Source: an uncultured Pseudomonadota bacterium (GTDB taxonomy: Bacteria > Myxococcota_A > UBA9042 > CAIXZC01). From it: a stretch of 7,794 nt of DNA. Below are positions 1 through 6,537 of the stretch, piece by piece (position 1 is the first letter of the stretch; each line of letters begins with the position of its first letter). The stretch spans positions 1 to 7,794 of the forward strand of contig CALGBT010000840.1 of the NCBI GenBank assembly GCA_937884235.1, written 5' to 3'. A model generated the notes under the pieces. It saw nothing but the letters and a program-made list of their open reading frames with translations, did no database searches and was not told the DNA's origin. Made by a program: the position numbers and the translations under genes.

Positions 1-433
1 ACGCTTCCAGGGCCACAGCGTCGACCAGGATGCCGCCATAGAGATAGTAGGCGTTGGCCCGTTCCTCGGCTTCGATGACGAAAGCGGCGTGTTCGTTCAT
101 GAGCAGAAAATCGCCCTTGGTGCCAATGGCCGCAGGACCCTCGAATCCCTCCTTGACACCGATGACCCGAGCCGTGGCCATGCCTGGCATCGGGCACCCC
201 TCGGCCAAGGGTCCGGGGCCAATGAGGGCCGGCTCGATAGCGGTGACCTCAAGGTCGACGGTTGCATCGTCGGGGTTGTTCTGAAGGTCGACCTGCGTCG
301 CAGCGTCGTCCCCATCTGCGAAATCGAGGGTGTCTGGCGATGAAGAATCAAGAGTTGGGCCGTTGCCAGACGTGGAACAGCCGACGAGGTGCGCGAAGAG
401 CAGAAGCCGAACCGGTAAGGTGTGGCGGAGCAT
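1..433 (-). CDS. N-terminal part of a lipoprotein, cut by the left edge
   Basis: An open frame runs from an ATG at 433 to the window edge without a stop, giving 144 residues. It starts with a short basic segment and a hydrophobic stretch ending in the lipobox L16-V17-G18-C19, followed by Ser at +2, so a lipidated, probably outer-membrane-anchored protein is predicted. A linker rich in Ser, Asp and Thr (about residues 20-60) follows. From residue 62 a folded domain begins, with GDFLLMNEHAAFVI (107-120) and a YGGILVDA segment (132-139). From memory this resembles large deltaproteobacterial lipoproteins with a 'GD.ll.N....vI ... GG.liDa' signature, whose role is unclear; I assign no function. 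The start is backed by a GGAG six bases upstream and by the signal peptide. The gene lies 76 bases after the cysteine-rich lipoprotein on the same strand, with no terminator or clear promoter between, so co-transcription is likely. Confidence 0.8.
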   Translation of the reverse strand, partial: MLRHTLPVRLLLFAHLVGCSTSGNGPTLDSSSPDTLDFADGDDAATQVDLQNNPDDATVDLEVTAIEPALIGPGPLAEGCPMPGMATARVIGVKEGFEGPAAIGTKGDFLLMNEHAAFVIEAEERANAYYLYGGILVDAVALEA

Positions 434-509
434 GGAGTTCTCCGTATCAGAGGGGTCGCGGCCAATAGCCGTCTGTCGATACTACATCATGGAGGGTCAG
501 ACCGGAAGA

Positions 510-3350
510 CTAGATGCAGAAGTTGGCGGTGCCCGGAGAGGGCTGGGACTCACTGAAGTCGGCTGTGTTGTCGTTGGTATCCGTAGCGTTGGGGCAGCGG
601 CAGAGTGACTGCCAGCCGTCGTCTGTGCCCGCGCTGCCGCCCTCACCGACGCCCTCCATGATCCCTTCGTAATGGACTCCATCGACGAACGATTCGTCAG
701 CCGTAGTGACGATACGGAGGCCATCCTTGTCGTTCTGAACCGACGACTCGGCGAGTACGAGAGTGAGGACCTCGTTGGGCATGACGTCGATGACCGCAGG
801 GTCCGCAATGACCAGATAGGCCCCGGCCGCAAGTTGGTTGGCAGCGTCGCTGAGCTGGTAGGTTTTGTAGACGCTGGCGTTGGCGCCATTGACTAGCTGA
901 AGCTTGTACTTCGTCAGGTCGACGGCGCTTTCCCCGGGGTTGAAGATCTCTATGAACTCGAAATCATCTGCGCCCGGCTGGTCATAGTCGACTTCATTGA
1001 TCAAGGGCACGCCGAAGCACTCGCTGGTGAAGGTGCAGGAGCCAGCTTCACAAGCATCAACGGTGCAGGTGTTCTCGTCGTCACAGGTGCCGCACTCAAT
1101 GGCTTCGCCGCAGCCATCGTCACCTGCGCCGCATTCATAGTTGATGTCTTCGCAGGAATCTGGTGCGCAGTCACATGCTCCCTCATCGTCGCAGAATGAG
1201 TTGGAGAACTCTTCGCAGCCACCGCACTCGGCGGTTTCGCCGCAGCCGTCGTCCCAACTGCCGCATTCCTTGACCAGGCTGTCGCAATTATCGGCGGTGC
1301 AGTCGCAGGCCCCGTCATCGCTGCAGAAGGAGTTGGCGAATTCTTCGCAGCCGCCGCAGACAATCGCGTCGCCGCAGTTGTTGTCCCACTCGCCGCAGGT
1401 GACTCCCAGGGATTCGCAAGTCTCGGGGACGCAGCCGCAGGTGCCCTCGTCGCAGAAGGAGTTGGAGTAGAGCTCGCAGCCACCACATTGGACGGTGGCG
1501 CCGCAGCCGTTGTCCCAATCGCCGCATTCGTTATCCAGCCCTTCGCAGGTGTTGGCGACGCAGCCGCAGGTGCCCTCCTGGCAAACGGAGTTGGCGAACT
1601 CGTTGCATGTGCCGCACTGGATGGTAGCGCCGCAGCCGTCGGACCACTCGCCGCAGTTGTTGCCTAGCGTTTCGCAGGTATCGGGGACGCAGCCGCAGGT
1701 ACCTTCCTGGCAAGTGGAGTTGGGGAATTCTTCGCAGAGGCCGCACTCGGCCAGCCCGCCGCAGTTGTTGTCCCATTCGCCGCAGGTGACAGCCAGTTCG
1801 TCGCAGGAGGTGTCAACGCAGTCGCAGGCCCCATCTTCGTTGCAGAAGGAGTTGACGAATGCTTCGCAGGGGTCGCAGATGACGGTGCCGCCACAGTTGT
1901 CATCCCACTCGCCGCACTCTTTGCCCAGTGAATCGCAGGTGTCGGGGGTGCACTGGCAGAGGCCGCCTTCGTCGCAGAAGGAGTTGGTGAAATCGGTGCA
2001 GCCGCCGCAGTCGACTTCGCCGCCACAGCCGTTGTTCCATTTGGAGCAGTCCTTCTTGAGAACGTCGCAGGTGAACTTGACGCACTTGCACGTCCCGAGG
2101 ATGCAGGTCGAGTTATCAAACTCATCGCACTCGCCACAGGCGAGGCTACCGCCACAGCCATCGTCCTGCGCACCGCAATCGAAGCCAAGACCCTCACAGC
2201 TGTCGGCATCGCAATCACACTGACCGGCCACACAGGCTGAGTTGGCGTACTTGGTGCAGGTGCCACAGTTGATGGTGCCGCCACAGCCGTCGGACCACTG
2301 GCCGCAGGCGTGGTCCAGGTCAACGCAGGTGAAGGGGTCGCACTTGCAGGTGCCGGCTTCACAGTAGGCGCTGACTCCCTCGCAGACGCCGCAGTTGCCG
2401 CCACACTCGCGCTCCTTGGTGACCACGCACTTGCCGTTGACGCAGGCGTTGTCGGTGCACTCGTTGTCGTCGTCGCAGTCGGCGTCGTCAGGGATGTTGG
2501 CGCAGCCGTCGGCCCCTTCGCAGCTATCGATGGTGCAGGGGTTGTCGTCGTTGCAAGAGACGGTATCGGTGTTGCCATCGCAATCGTTGTCGATGCCGTC
2601 ACAGAGATCCTCTGCCGGCACCATCGCATCGCACTGCGAGAGGCCGTCTTCTGAGCAGGAGATGGTACCGTCGCAGGACCCGAATTCGTTTTCCACAAGG
2701 CAATCGGTGCTAAGCCCGGCTGCCATCGCTGAGTCACTACACTCGCACGTACCTGATTCGGGGATGCATTGCTCGACGGAGTCGCCGGAGACATTGGTGC
2801 CCTGCTGGCAGGCGTAGCCATCGGGGCAGGAGTCGTTGCCGCCGCACGGGCTGCCGCAGAAAGAACCTGCCGCGGCACCGAAGAAGAGGCACTCTGCCTG
2901 AGTGCCAATGCCAGAACAGTCGTCAGCTTCGTTGCACGGCAGGCAGAGCGTGGCGAAGGTAGAAACGCAAATCTGGCCAACCTTGCCATCGTCGTCCGCG
3001 GCCACGCAGGCCCAGTCGTCGGGGCAGATGCCGTCGCAGACCTGAGTGCAGACTTTGTTGCCAAGATGCGTAATGCACCACCCGTCGAAGCACTCTTCGT
3101 GAGTCTCGCAGGCTTCCAGGAGGCAGCCCTGCCCAGCTTCACACTCTGCCGTCAGGTCGGGGGCGGGCAACTCGGTGGTGGGGATGTCGGTTTCCACGAG
3201 GTCCGTTTCCGGTAAGTCGAGGCCCATGACTTCAGCAATGTTGTCGTTGGTGTTGGCATCGATTCCGGCGACGACATCGTCGCTGGAGCTGGTGCCGCTG
3301 CAACCGAGAAGTCCGGCCAGCAATAGGGCCGAAGCTAGTCTGGCTTTCAT
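510..3350 (-). CDS. Cysteine-rich repeat lipoprotein with C-terminal lamin-tail domain
   Basis: This is a 946-residue predicted surface lipoprotein of unknown function. The signal peptide ends in lipobox L14-L15-G16-C17. An acidic, Thr/Pro-containing linker reaches about residue 68. Residues 70-330 form an irregular cysteine-rich region that includes a MopE-like motif DLCDGIDNDCDGNTD (249-263) and 'NPCTIDSC'/'NECTDNAC' units common in myxobacterial secreted proteins. Residues 335-725 are nine tandem 43-44 residue repeats with eight cysteines each, and a partial tenth runs to about 757. Residues 780-942 match a lamin-tail domain: LINEVDYDQPG, then FEFIEIFNPG, then a closing CRCP..TDTNDNTADF and SPGTAN. 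I count about 125 cysteines, around 13% of residues, which implies many disulfides and export to an oxidising compartment. There is no C-terminal sorting signal, so anchoring is by the lipid. The start is supported by GGGAGGA five bases before the ATG and by an upstream promoter. Adhesion, matrix or metal-binding roles are only guesses. Confidence 0.93.
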   Translation of the reverse strand: MKARLASALLLAGLLGCSGTSSSDDVVAGIDANTNDNIAEVMGLDLPETDLVETDIPTTELPAPDLTAECEAGQGCLLEACETHEECFDGWCITHLGNKVCTQVCDGICPDDWACVAADDDGKVGQICVSTFATLCLPCNEADDCSGIGTQAECLFFGAAAGSFCGSPCGGNDSCPDGYACQQGTNVSGDSVEQCIPESGTCECSDSAMAAGLSTDCLVENEFGSCDGTISCSEDGLSQCDAMVPAEDLCDGIDNDCDGNTDTVSCNDDNPCTIDSCEGADGCANIPDDADCDDDNECTDNACVNGKCVVTKERECGGNCGVCEGVSAYCEAGTCKCDPFTCVDLDHACGQWSDGCGGTINCGTCTKYANSACVAGQCDCDADSCEGLGFDCGAQDDGCGGSLACGECDEFDNSTCILGTCKCVKFTCDVLKKDCSKWNNGCGGEVDCGGCTDFTNSFCDEGGLCQCTPDTCDSLGKECGEWDDNCGGTVICDPCEAFVNSFCNEDGACDCVDTSCDELAVTCGEWDNNCGGLAECGLCEEFPNSTCQEGTCGCVPDTCETLGNNCGEWSDGCGATIQCGTCNEFANSVCQEGTCGCVANTCEGLDNECGDWDNGCGATVQCGGCELYSNSFCDEGTCGCVPETCESLGVTCGEWDNNCGDAIVCGGCEEFANSFCSDDGACDCTADNCDSLVKECGSWDDGCGETAECGGCEEFSNSFCDDEGACDCAPDSCEDINYECGAGDDGCGEAIECGTCDDENTCTVDACEAGSCTFTSECFGVPLINEVDYDQPGADDFEFIEIFNPGESAVDLTKYKLQLVNGANASVYKTYQLSDAANQLAAGAYLVIADPAVIDVMPNEVLTLVLAESSVQNDKDGLRIVTTADESFVDGVHYEGIMEGVGEGGSAGTDDGWQSLCRCPNATDTNDNTADFSESQPSPGTANFCI
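1176..2348 (-). repeat. Nine tandem eight-cysteine repeats (plus a partial tenth to about 1080)
   Basis: Within the cysteine-rich lipoprotein, the pattern CxC-x4-C-x6-C-x6-C-x5-C-x2-C, then NSxC and a short Gly-containing end, recurs at residues 335, 378, 421, 465, 509, 552, 595, 638 and 682. A tenth unit from 726 loses its end and passes into an 'NTCTVDAC' unit. Unit length is 43 or 44 residues (129 or 132 bases). The one-residue difference falls just before the next CxC (EGT versus EDGA-type ends). Strongly conserved features besides the cysteines are Trp in 'CGEWD', the 'NGCG/DGCG' turn and the 'NS' pair. The unit resembles the 'CG..DGCGG...CG.C' repeats I recall from myxobacterial secreted proteins. 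The DNA copies are similar but not identical, so this is an old, diverging amplification, though still prone to recombination. Confidence 0.9.
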
Positions 3351-3355
3351 ATTAT

Positions 3356-3362
3356 TCCTCCC
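3356..3362 (-). promoter_or_regulatory. Strong ribosome binding site of the cysteine-rich lipoprotein gene
   Basis: Read on the minus strand this is GGGAGGA, followed by ATAAT and then the ATG at 3350. The near-consensus Shine-Dalgarno with five-base spacing fixes the start. It also suggests efficient translation. Confidence 0.85.
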
Positions 3363-3397
3363 ACAAGATTAAGTGACAAAACCTAGCAATGGGGCAG

Positions 3398-3426
3398 AGA
3401 ATACTTTCAGCGGGTGTGCGTGTCAA
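3398..3426 (-). promoter_or_regulatory. Sigma-70-like promoter before the cysteine-rich lipoprotein gene
   Basis: On the minus strand a perfect TTGACA -35 box (3421-3426) is followed by a 17-base spacer and TATTCT (3398-3403), which matches the -10 consensus at four of six positions. It lies wholly in the gap between the membrane protein stop at 3444 and the lipoprotein Shine-Dalgarno. A transcript starting near 3391 would have a leader of about 40 bases. The spacing and position make it convincing by eye, though no start site has been measured. The gap is also AT-richer than its surroundings. Confidence 0.75.
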
Positions 3427-3443
3427 GGTCGGTTGCGCAGCAA

Positions 3444-4958
3444 TCAGAGGCACCGGTAGAGGCCGATGCGAGGGGAGTCAACGGTGAGGTCGTGGAAGAG
3501 CAGGTGGTGGCCCCAGCGGTGGAGATCGCGGTGGAGGGTGGTCTCGGCAATAGCTGTGCGCGCCAGCGGCAAGCAGGCGCGGGCGCACTCAACGCGCTGC
3601 CCGGTGTCGTCGAAGCGGCCGGCAAAGAGGTCGGGGTCCCGGTAGCAGTCCAGCCCGAGATAGACGAGGTCTCCGGCAGCGGGCGTCTCGCCGCGCACCA
3701 CTCGTAGTTGCTCGTCGTAAACAGGGACATCCACCAACAAGCGCCGATAGTCATCTTCAAGACGTGGCAGATGGAGGGTGGCCGGGGCCTCCACGGCCTT
3801 GATTGCCTGGCGCGAGAATGCGTAGGCCCGGGTGGCGATGGTTCCGTGGTGGACCACGGACCAGCCGTACACCGCGTTGCCCAGAATGGCCACGAGCAAC
3901 ACCAGGAGGGCTCCCCTGGCAGTCCACTCATGTTTCTTCAGCCGTGGCGAGAAGCTGACCACGGCCCCAGCCACCAGGAAGAGCACCCAGTGGGTCGGAG
4001 TCTGGTAGCGAACGGCATCAGTGCGCAGCGAGTTGACCAGGAGTCCAGCCGGAACCAGGACCACAAAGGCCCAGCTCAGCAGCAGCCCGAGGGCACGCTG
4101 GTGTCGATGGAGGAGCAGGGCTCCCCACCCGGCCAGGAAGATGACTGCGATGGCCGAGAGGGTCGGGTCAAAGAGAATATTGCCGACGGTGAACTGAGCG
4201 AGGGAACTCTCGCCCCGCACCTTCCCGGCAAAGGCCTCGGGTACCCAGCGCAGGTCCCACAGGTGGGTGGCCCAGAGCGTCAGGGCGGTTACCGCGGCCA
4301 GCGCCGCGTGGAGAGCAAACCGGCGATTCACGGTGAGTTGGTGGCGAGCCCGGGTGTGAGCCACGAACCCGAGCGCCAGCGGCAAGGCCGCCAGGGTCAG
4401 GACATGGAGTCGGCAGGCGAGACCGATGGCTACCGCGCCGAGCCAGAGAAGAGCGATGGCCGCGCGTCGTATCCCGAGCACCAGCGATGTTAACCCGACC
4501 AGAACCAGTGCCAAATAGAGTGACATGGGGCTCTCAGAGCCGGCCAGCCAGACCTGGGCGGGGTGGGATCCGAGGAGAGCCGCGCCCAGGAACGCACCGC
4601 CGGTGGTGAAGCCGATGGCTCGAGCGAGGGCGAAGAGCGCCAGCACGGAGAGGGCGCCCAGCACGGCGTTGGTGGCATAAATGGTGCTTTCCTGCCAGCC
4701 GCCAAAGATGCAGATGAAGCGCATGAAGCTGACGTATAGCGGGCCATAAAACTCGCCCGGGGCAATGGTCAGGCCGGGGTCGAGGATGGTGCGAATTTCC
4801 TGGATGCCATGGGTGTTCGGGTGGATTGGGGCGGCTGGAGGGACCAGCAGATTGAGGAGCAAAGAGGCGAGGAAGATGAGGGCCAGCACTGCCCACTGCC
4901 AGGCCCGCTCAGGAAGAAGGGGCGGAGCTGCTGACCCCGGCTGGCCACTGGTCGTCAT
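3444..4958 (-). CDS. Multi-spanning membrane protein, GT-C glycosyltransferase-like
   Basis: The 504-residue product has about ten hydrophobic segments, roughly at residues 22-40, 93-114, 121-131, 144-162, 167-184, 187-200, 215-231, 263-283, 289-308, 322-336 and 348-367. A soluble C-terminal part of about 135 residues follows. The long loop after the first helix (41-92) carries acidic residues (E54, D60) and 'HPNTHG', where GT-C enzymes such as PMT/ArnT-type transferases place catalytic acids. 'GSHPAQVWLAGSESPMSLYLAL' (130-151) also has the look of that fold. If correct, it would move a sugar from a polyprenyl-phosphate donor on the periplasmic side; donor and acceptor are unknown. The C-terminal part has four cysteines (438, 458, 462, 503). 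I chose the ATG at 4958, five bases after the hemerythrin stop. It has no clear Shine-Dalgarno, so translational coupling is likely. A TTG at 4976 would add six residues and overlap the upstream gene. An O-antigen-ligase-like or other integral membrane protein is an alternative. Confidence 0.8.
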   Translation of the reverse strand: MTTSGQPGSAAPPLLPERAWQWAVLALIFLASLLLNLLVPPAAPIHPNTHGIQEIRTILDPGLTIAPGEFYGPLYVSFMRFICIFGGWQESTIYATNAVLGALSVLALFALARAIGFTTGGAFLGAALLGSHPAQVWLAGSESPMSLYLALVLVGLTSLVLGIRRAAIALLWLGAVAIGLACRLHVLTLAALPLALGFVAHTRARHQLTVNRRFALHAALAAVTALTLWATHLWDLRWVPEAFAGKVRGESSLAQFTVGNILFDPTLSAIAVIFLAGWGALLLHRHQRALGLLLSWAFVVLVPAGLLVNSLRTDAVRYQTPTHWVLFLVAGAVVSFSPRLKKHEWTARGALLVLLVAILGNAVYGWSVVHHGTIATRAYAFSRQAIKAVEAPATLHLPRLEDDYRRLLVDVPVYDEQLRVVRGETPAAGDLVYLGLDCYRDPDLFAGRFDDTGQRVECARACLPLARTAIAETTLHRDLHRWGHHLLFHDLTVDSPRIGLYRCL

Positions 4959-4963
4959 CGGGG

Positions 4964-5392
4964 CTAGAGCGACCAACCGTCTTCGTTGGGGTTCTTGTCC
5001 TTCAGGAACGGGGCCATCTTGAGGTCATGCTCGGCGATGTGGCGGAAGAGGGCATCCTGAAGCATCTCGCGACACTTCTTGACCAGAGCAGGTGTGATGT
5101 TCCCCTCCTGGACCTCCTGCCGTATATCCTTGACGTTTTCTCGCAAAATGAGGTGAGCAGCCATGTGCTCAACGCGGTGGGGATAGCCATAGGCCTTCAT
5201 GGCTGTCTCTTCGAAGTCGAAGTTCGTCAACACATGCCTCTCGACGTAGGCGATGGTCTCGAGAATCTGGGACTTTCCCGAACCGTCTTGCAGCAGCGCC
5301 ATGAGATCGTCGAAAGTGGCATAGATCTGTTCGTGCTGGCGGTCGATGAGGACGAAGCCGGTGAGCAGGCTGTCGGGGATCTTGCGGGGCAT
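4964..5392 (-). CDS. Bacteriohemerythrin (single domain) with one iron ligand apparently replaced
   Basis: The 142-residue product is the usual length for bacteriohemerythrin, a four-helix bundle that binds O2 at a di-iron site in the cytoplasm and is used for oxygen storage, delivery or sensing. Six of the seven family ligands are visible: H20 in 'IDRQH', E61 in 'FEETAM', H76 and H80 in 'HMAAH' after 'YGYP', and H118 and D123 in 'HIAEHD'. The His expected in 'HFxxEE' reads Asn (N57 in 'TNFDFEE'), and a His sits four residues earlier (H53). I take the ATG at 5392 as the start because AGGAGGG lies seven bases upstream and the family begins here. A longer frame from 5494 would overlap the upstream gene and add 34 residues without domain content. 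A candidate promoter lies just upstream, and the membrane protein gene follows after five bases, suggesting a two-gene unit. Confidence 0.92.
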   Translation of the reverse strand: MPRKIPDSLLTGFVLIDRQHEQIYATFDDLMALLQDGSGKSQILETIAYVERHVLTNFDFEETAMKAYGYPHRVEHMAAHLILRENVKDIRQEVQEGNITPALVKKCREMLQDALFRHIAEHDLKMAPFLKDKNPNEDGWSL

Positions 5393-5399
5393 GGTCGTT

Positions 5400-5406
5400 C
5401 CCTCCT
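5400..5406 (-). promoter_or_regulatory. Ribosome binding site deciding the hemerythrin start
   Basis: Read on the minus strand this is AGGAGGG, seven bases before the ATG at 5392. It favours the 142-residue form over the upstream in-frame start at 5494, which lies inside the preceding gene. Confidence 0.85.
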
Positions 5407-5424
5407 GCGGATATGTCCTGCCCG

Positions 5425-5453
5425 TTTGTACCTGATAGAGCCTTGAGTGTAAA
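5425..5453 (-). promoter_or_regulatory. Candidate sigma-70-like promoter before the hemerythrin gene
   Basis: On the minus strand TTTACA (5448-5453, five of six to the -35 consensus) is followed by exactly 17 bases and TACAAA (5425-5430, four of six to the -10 consensus). It sits in the 64-base gap after the stop of the PilZ-like gene at 5457. It would separate hemerythrin and the membrane protein from the genes upstream. The match is moderate, so read-through from upstream cannot be excluded. Confidence 0.5.
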
Positions 5454-5456
5454 GGG

Positions 5457-6443
5457 CTATGCGCTGCGTTCGAGTAGCGCTTTGCGGGCGGCATCGCTGG
5501 TGGCGAGCGGCAGGTCAGGGATGGCGAGGAGGGTCCTCAACTCCTGGGTGGGAACCGTGGCCATGAGACGTGGGAGGTCGCACTCTGGAACTGACGGACT
5601 ACGGATCAGCTGTCTCACTACGCGCAGGGAGAGGGACCAGCGCGGGCTGGCGTAGATGAGAGCGATGGACTGGGGCGTGAGGTCTACTCGCTTGATGTAC
5701 TCTACAACCTCCTCTTCGGTGAGGTCCGGGTTTCTGAAGACCCAGCTCTGAAGGCTGGTTTCGGGGTCAGATATCAGCGCCGCACGGATCTCGGCCCCCC
5801 CGCTTACTGCCAGCTGCTTCTTCTTCTGCAGGGGCAGTTGCAGCATGACGGCCGCGCGGTTGACCTCACCGGGAGCAGGCGTTCTGGCAGTGGGAGGCAG
5901 GATCATGGCGGTCTCTGCCGGGTCGTTGGCAATTTCCAGGGTAGGGGAGTGGACGTTGCCGTGGCGCTGGTCCTCTCGCTCCAACCATTCGATGAAGCGG
6001 CCGCTGCCGTCGCTCATTACTTCAGAGAGCGGGGAGAGGTCATGCTCGGGGAAGTCGAGCTCCAGGATGGTATCCTCGGCCTCGGGGTCCGGGAGGTCGA
6101 TGCGGCGTTCAAAGAAGTCGCTGGTCGACTCCAGTCCCTCGGCATCAACAATCTCCCAGGCGGCCTCCCGGCCCGCCCCCAGGAGCGTGTCGGTGCCGGC
6201 GCCCGGAAGCAGCCGCAAGGCATACTGGGCGCCGTCGTAGGCTCTCATTGCCTGGGCGCAGGTCGTGATCTGCGCTCCCCTGGGCAGGGCGATTCGTAGG
6301 GTCACGCGAGTGAACTGTTCGAGGACGATGGGACCATAGAAGCGAAGAGCATGACAACGGAGATTGTCCAGGTAGCAATGGCCAAGAACGGAGAGAGTCT
6401 CGAGGTTTACCAGGAGTACTATCTCTTGACGTTCAGGGAGCAT
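5457..6443 (-). CDS. PilZ-like domain protein with C-terminal HEAT-like repeat region
   Basis: The 328-residue product has no signal peptide or membrane segment, so it is probably cytoplasmic. Residues 5-80 are beta-rich and weakly PilZ-like: 'TLSVLG' (16-21) sits where PilZ domains carry D/N-x-S-x-x-G, followed by 'VTLRIALPRGAQI' and 'YALRLLP'. The usual RxxxR motif is not evident, so c-di-GMP binding is doubtful. An acidic middle (about 115-190) follows. Residues 208-325 ('GGAEIRAALISDPETSLQSWVFRNPDLTEEEV' onward, here in part) match a repeat region I recall from deltaproteobacterial proteins, with pattern 'R..L..Dp...v...v..NP.lteeEv' and later 'W......R.li..P..P', likely stacked helices for protein contacts. 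The ATG at 6443 has GGAGGAAG directly before it, with short three-base spacing. An ATG at 6515 would add 24 basic residues and start 22 bases after the barrel gene, so the start is uncertain. Function unknown. Confidence 0.8.
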   Translation of the reverse strand: MLPERQEIVLLVNLETLSVLGHCYLDNLRCHALRFYGPIVLEQFTRVTLRIALPRGAQITTCAQAMRAYDGAQYALRLLPGAGTDTLLGAGREAAWEIVDAEGLESTSDFFERRIDLPDPEAEDTILELDFPEHDLSPLSEVMSDGSGRFIEWLEREDQRHGNVHSPTLEIANDPAETAMILPPTARTPAPGEVNRAAVMLQLPLQKKKQLAVSGGAEIRAALISDPETSLQSWVFRNPDLTEEEVVEYIKRVDLTPQSIALIYASPRWSLSLRVVRQLIRSPSVPECDLPRLMATVPTQELRTLLAIPDLPLATSDAARKALLERSA

Positions 6444-6451
6444 CTTCCTCC
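6444..6451 (-). promoter_or_regulatory. Shine-Dalgarno before the preferred start of the PilZ-like gene
   Basis: On the minus strand GGAGGAAG abuts the ATG at 6443, leaving only three bases between GGAGG and the start codon. It is stronger than the AGAGG nine bases before the alternative ATG at 6515, but the spacing is short. It favours the shorter product without proving it. Confidence 0.45.
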
Positions 6452-6537
6452 GCCGGGTGGAGCGAACATCGGAGACCCGGCACCGGGCACCGTACGGCCC
6501 CGGCGAGGGGGTCATTAGCGCAAACCTCTACTTACTG

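Noticed and set aside
97..465. Minus-strand frame of 122 residues near the left edge
   Set aside because: It is frame-shifted relative to the lipoprotein frame from 433, which has a Shine-Dalgarno, signal peptide and lipobox. The 122-residue product is low-complexity Arg/Ser/Thr.
434..509. Possible promoter between the two lipoprotein genes
   Set aside because: No -35/-10 pair with acceptable spacing is visible; short TA-containing hexamers only.
1495..2223. Open frame of 242 residues on the plus strand, rich in Ser, Gln, Pro
   Set aside because: It is the antisense reading of the cysteine repeat array; its periodic composition only mirrors the repeats, and it has no independent start signal.
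1664..3142. Open frame of 492 residues on the minus strand, rich in Ala, Thr, Ser
   Set aside because: It is an out-of-frame reading of the cysteine-rich lipoprotein gene, with low-complexity composition and no domain. The overlapping frame has lipobox, Shine-Dalgarno, promoter and domains.
3708..4493. Open frame of 261 residues on the plus strand
   Set aside because: It is antisense to the membrane protein gene, strongly hydrophilic with no recognisable domain, and typical of spurious frames in GC-rich DNA.
6475..6512. GC-rich inverted repeat (CCCGG..CCGGG and GACCC..GGGTC) between the barrel and PilZ-like genes
   Set aside because: It could fold but has no T-tract and may lie inside the coding region if the 6515 start is used; not enough for a terminator call.
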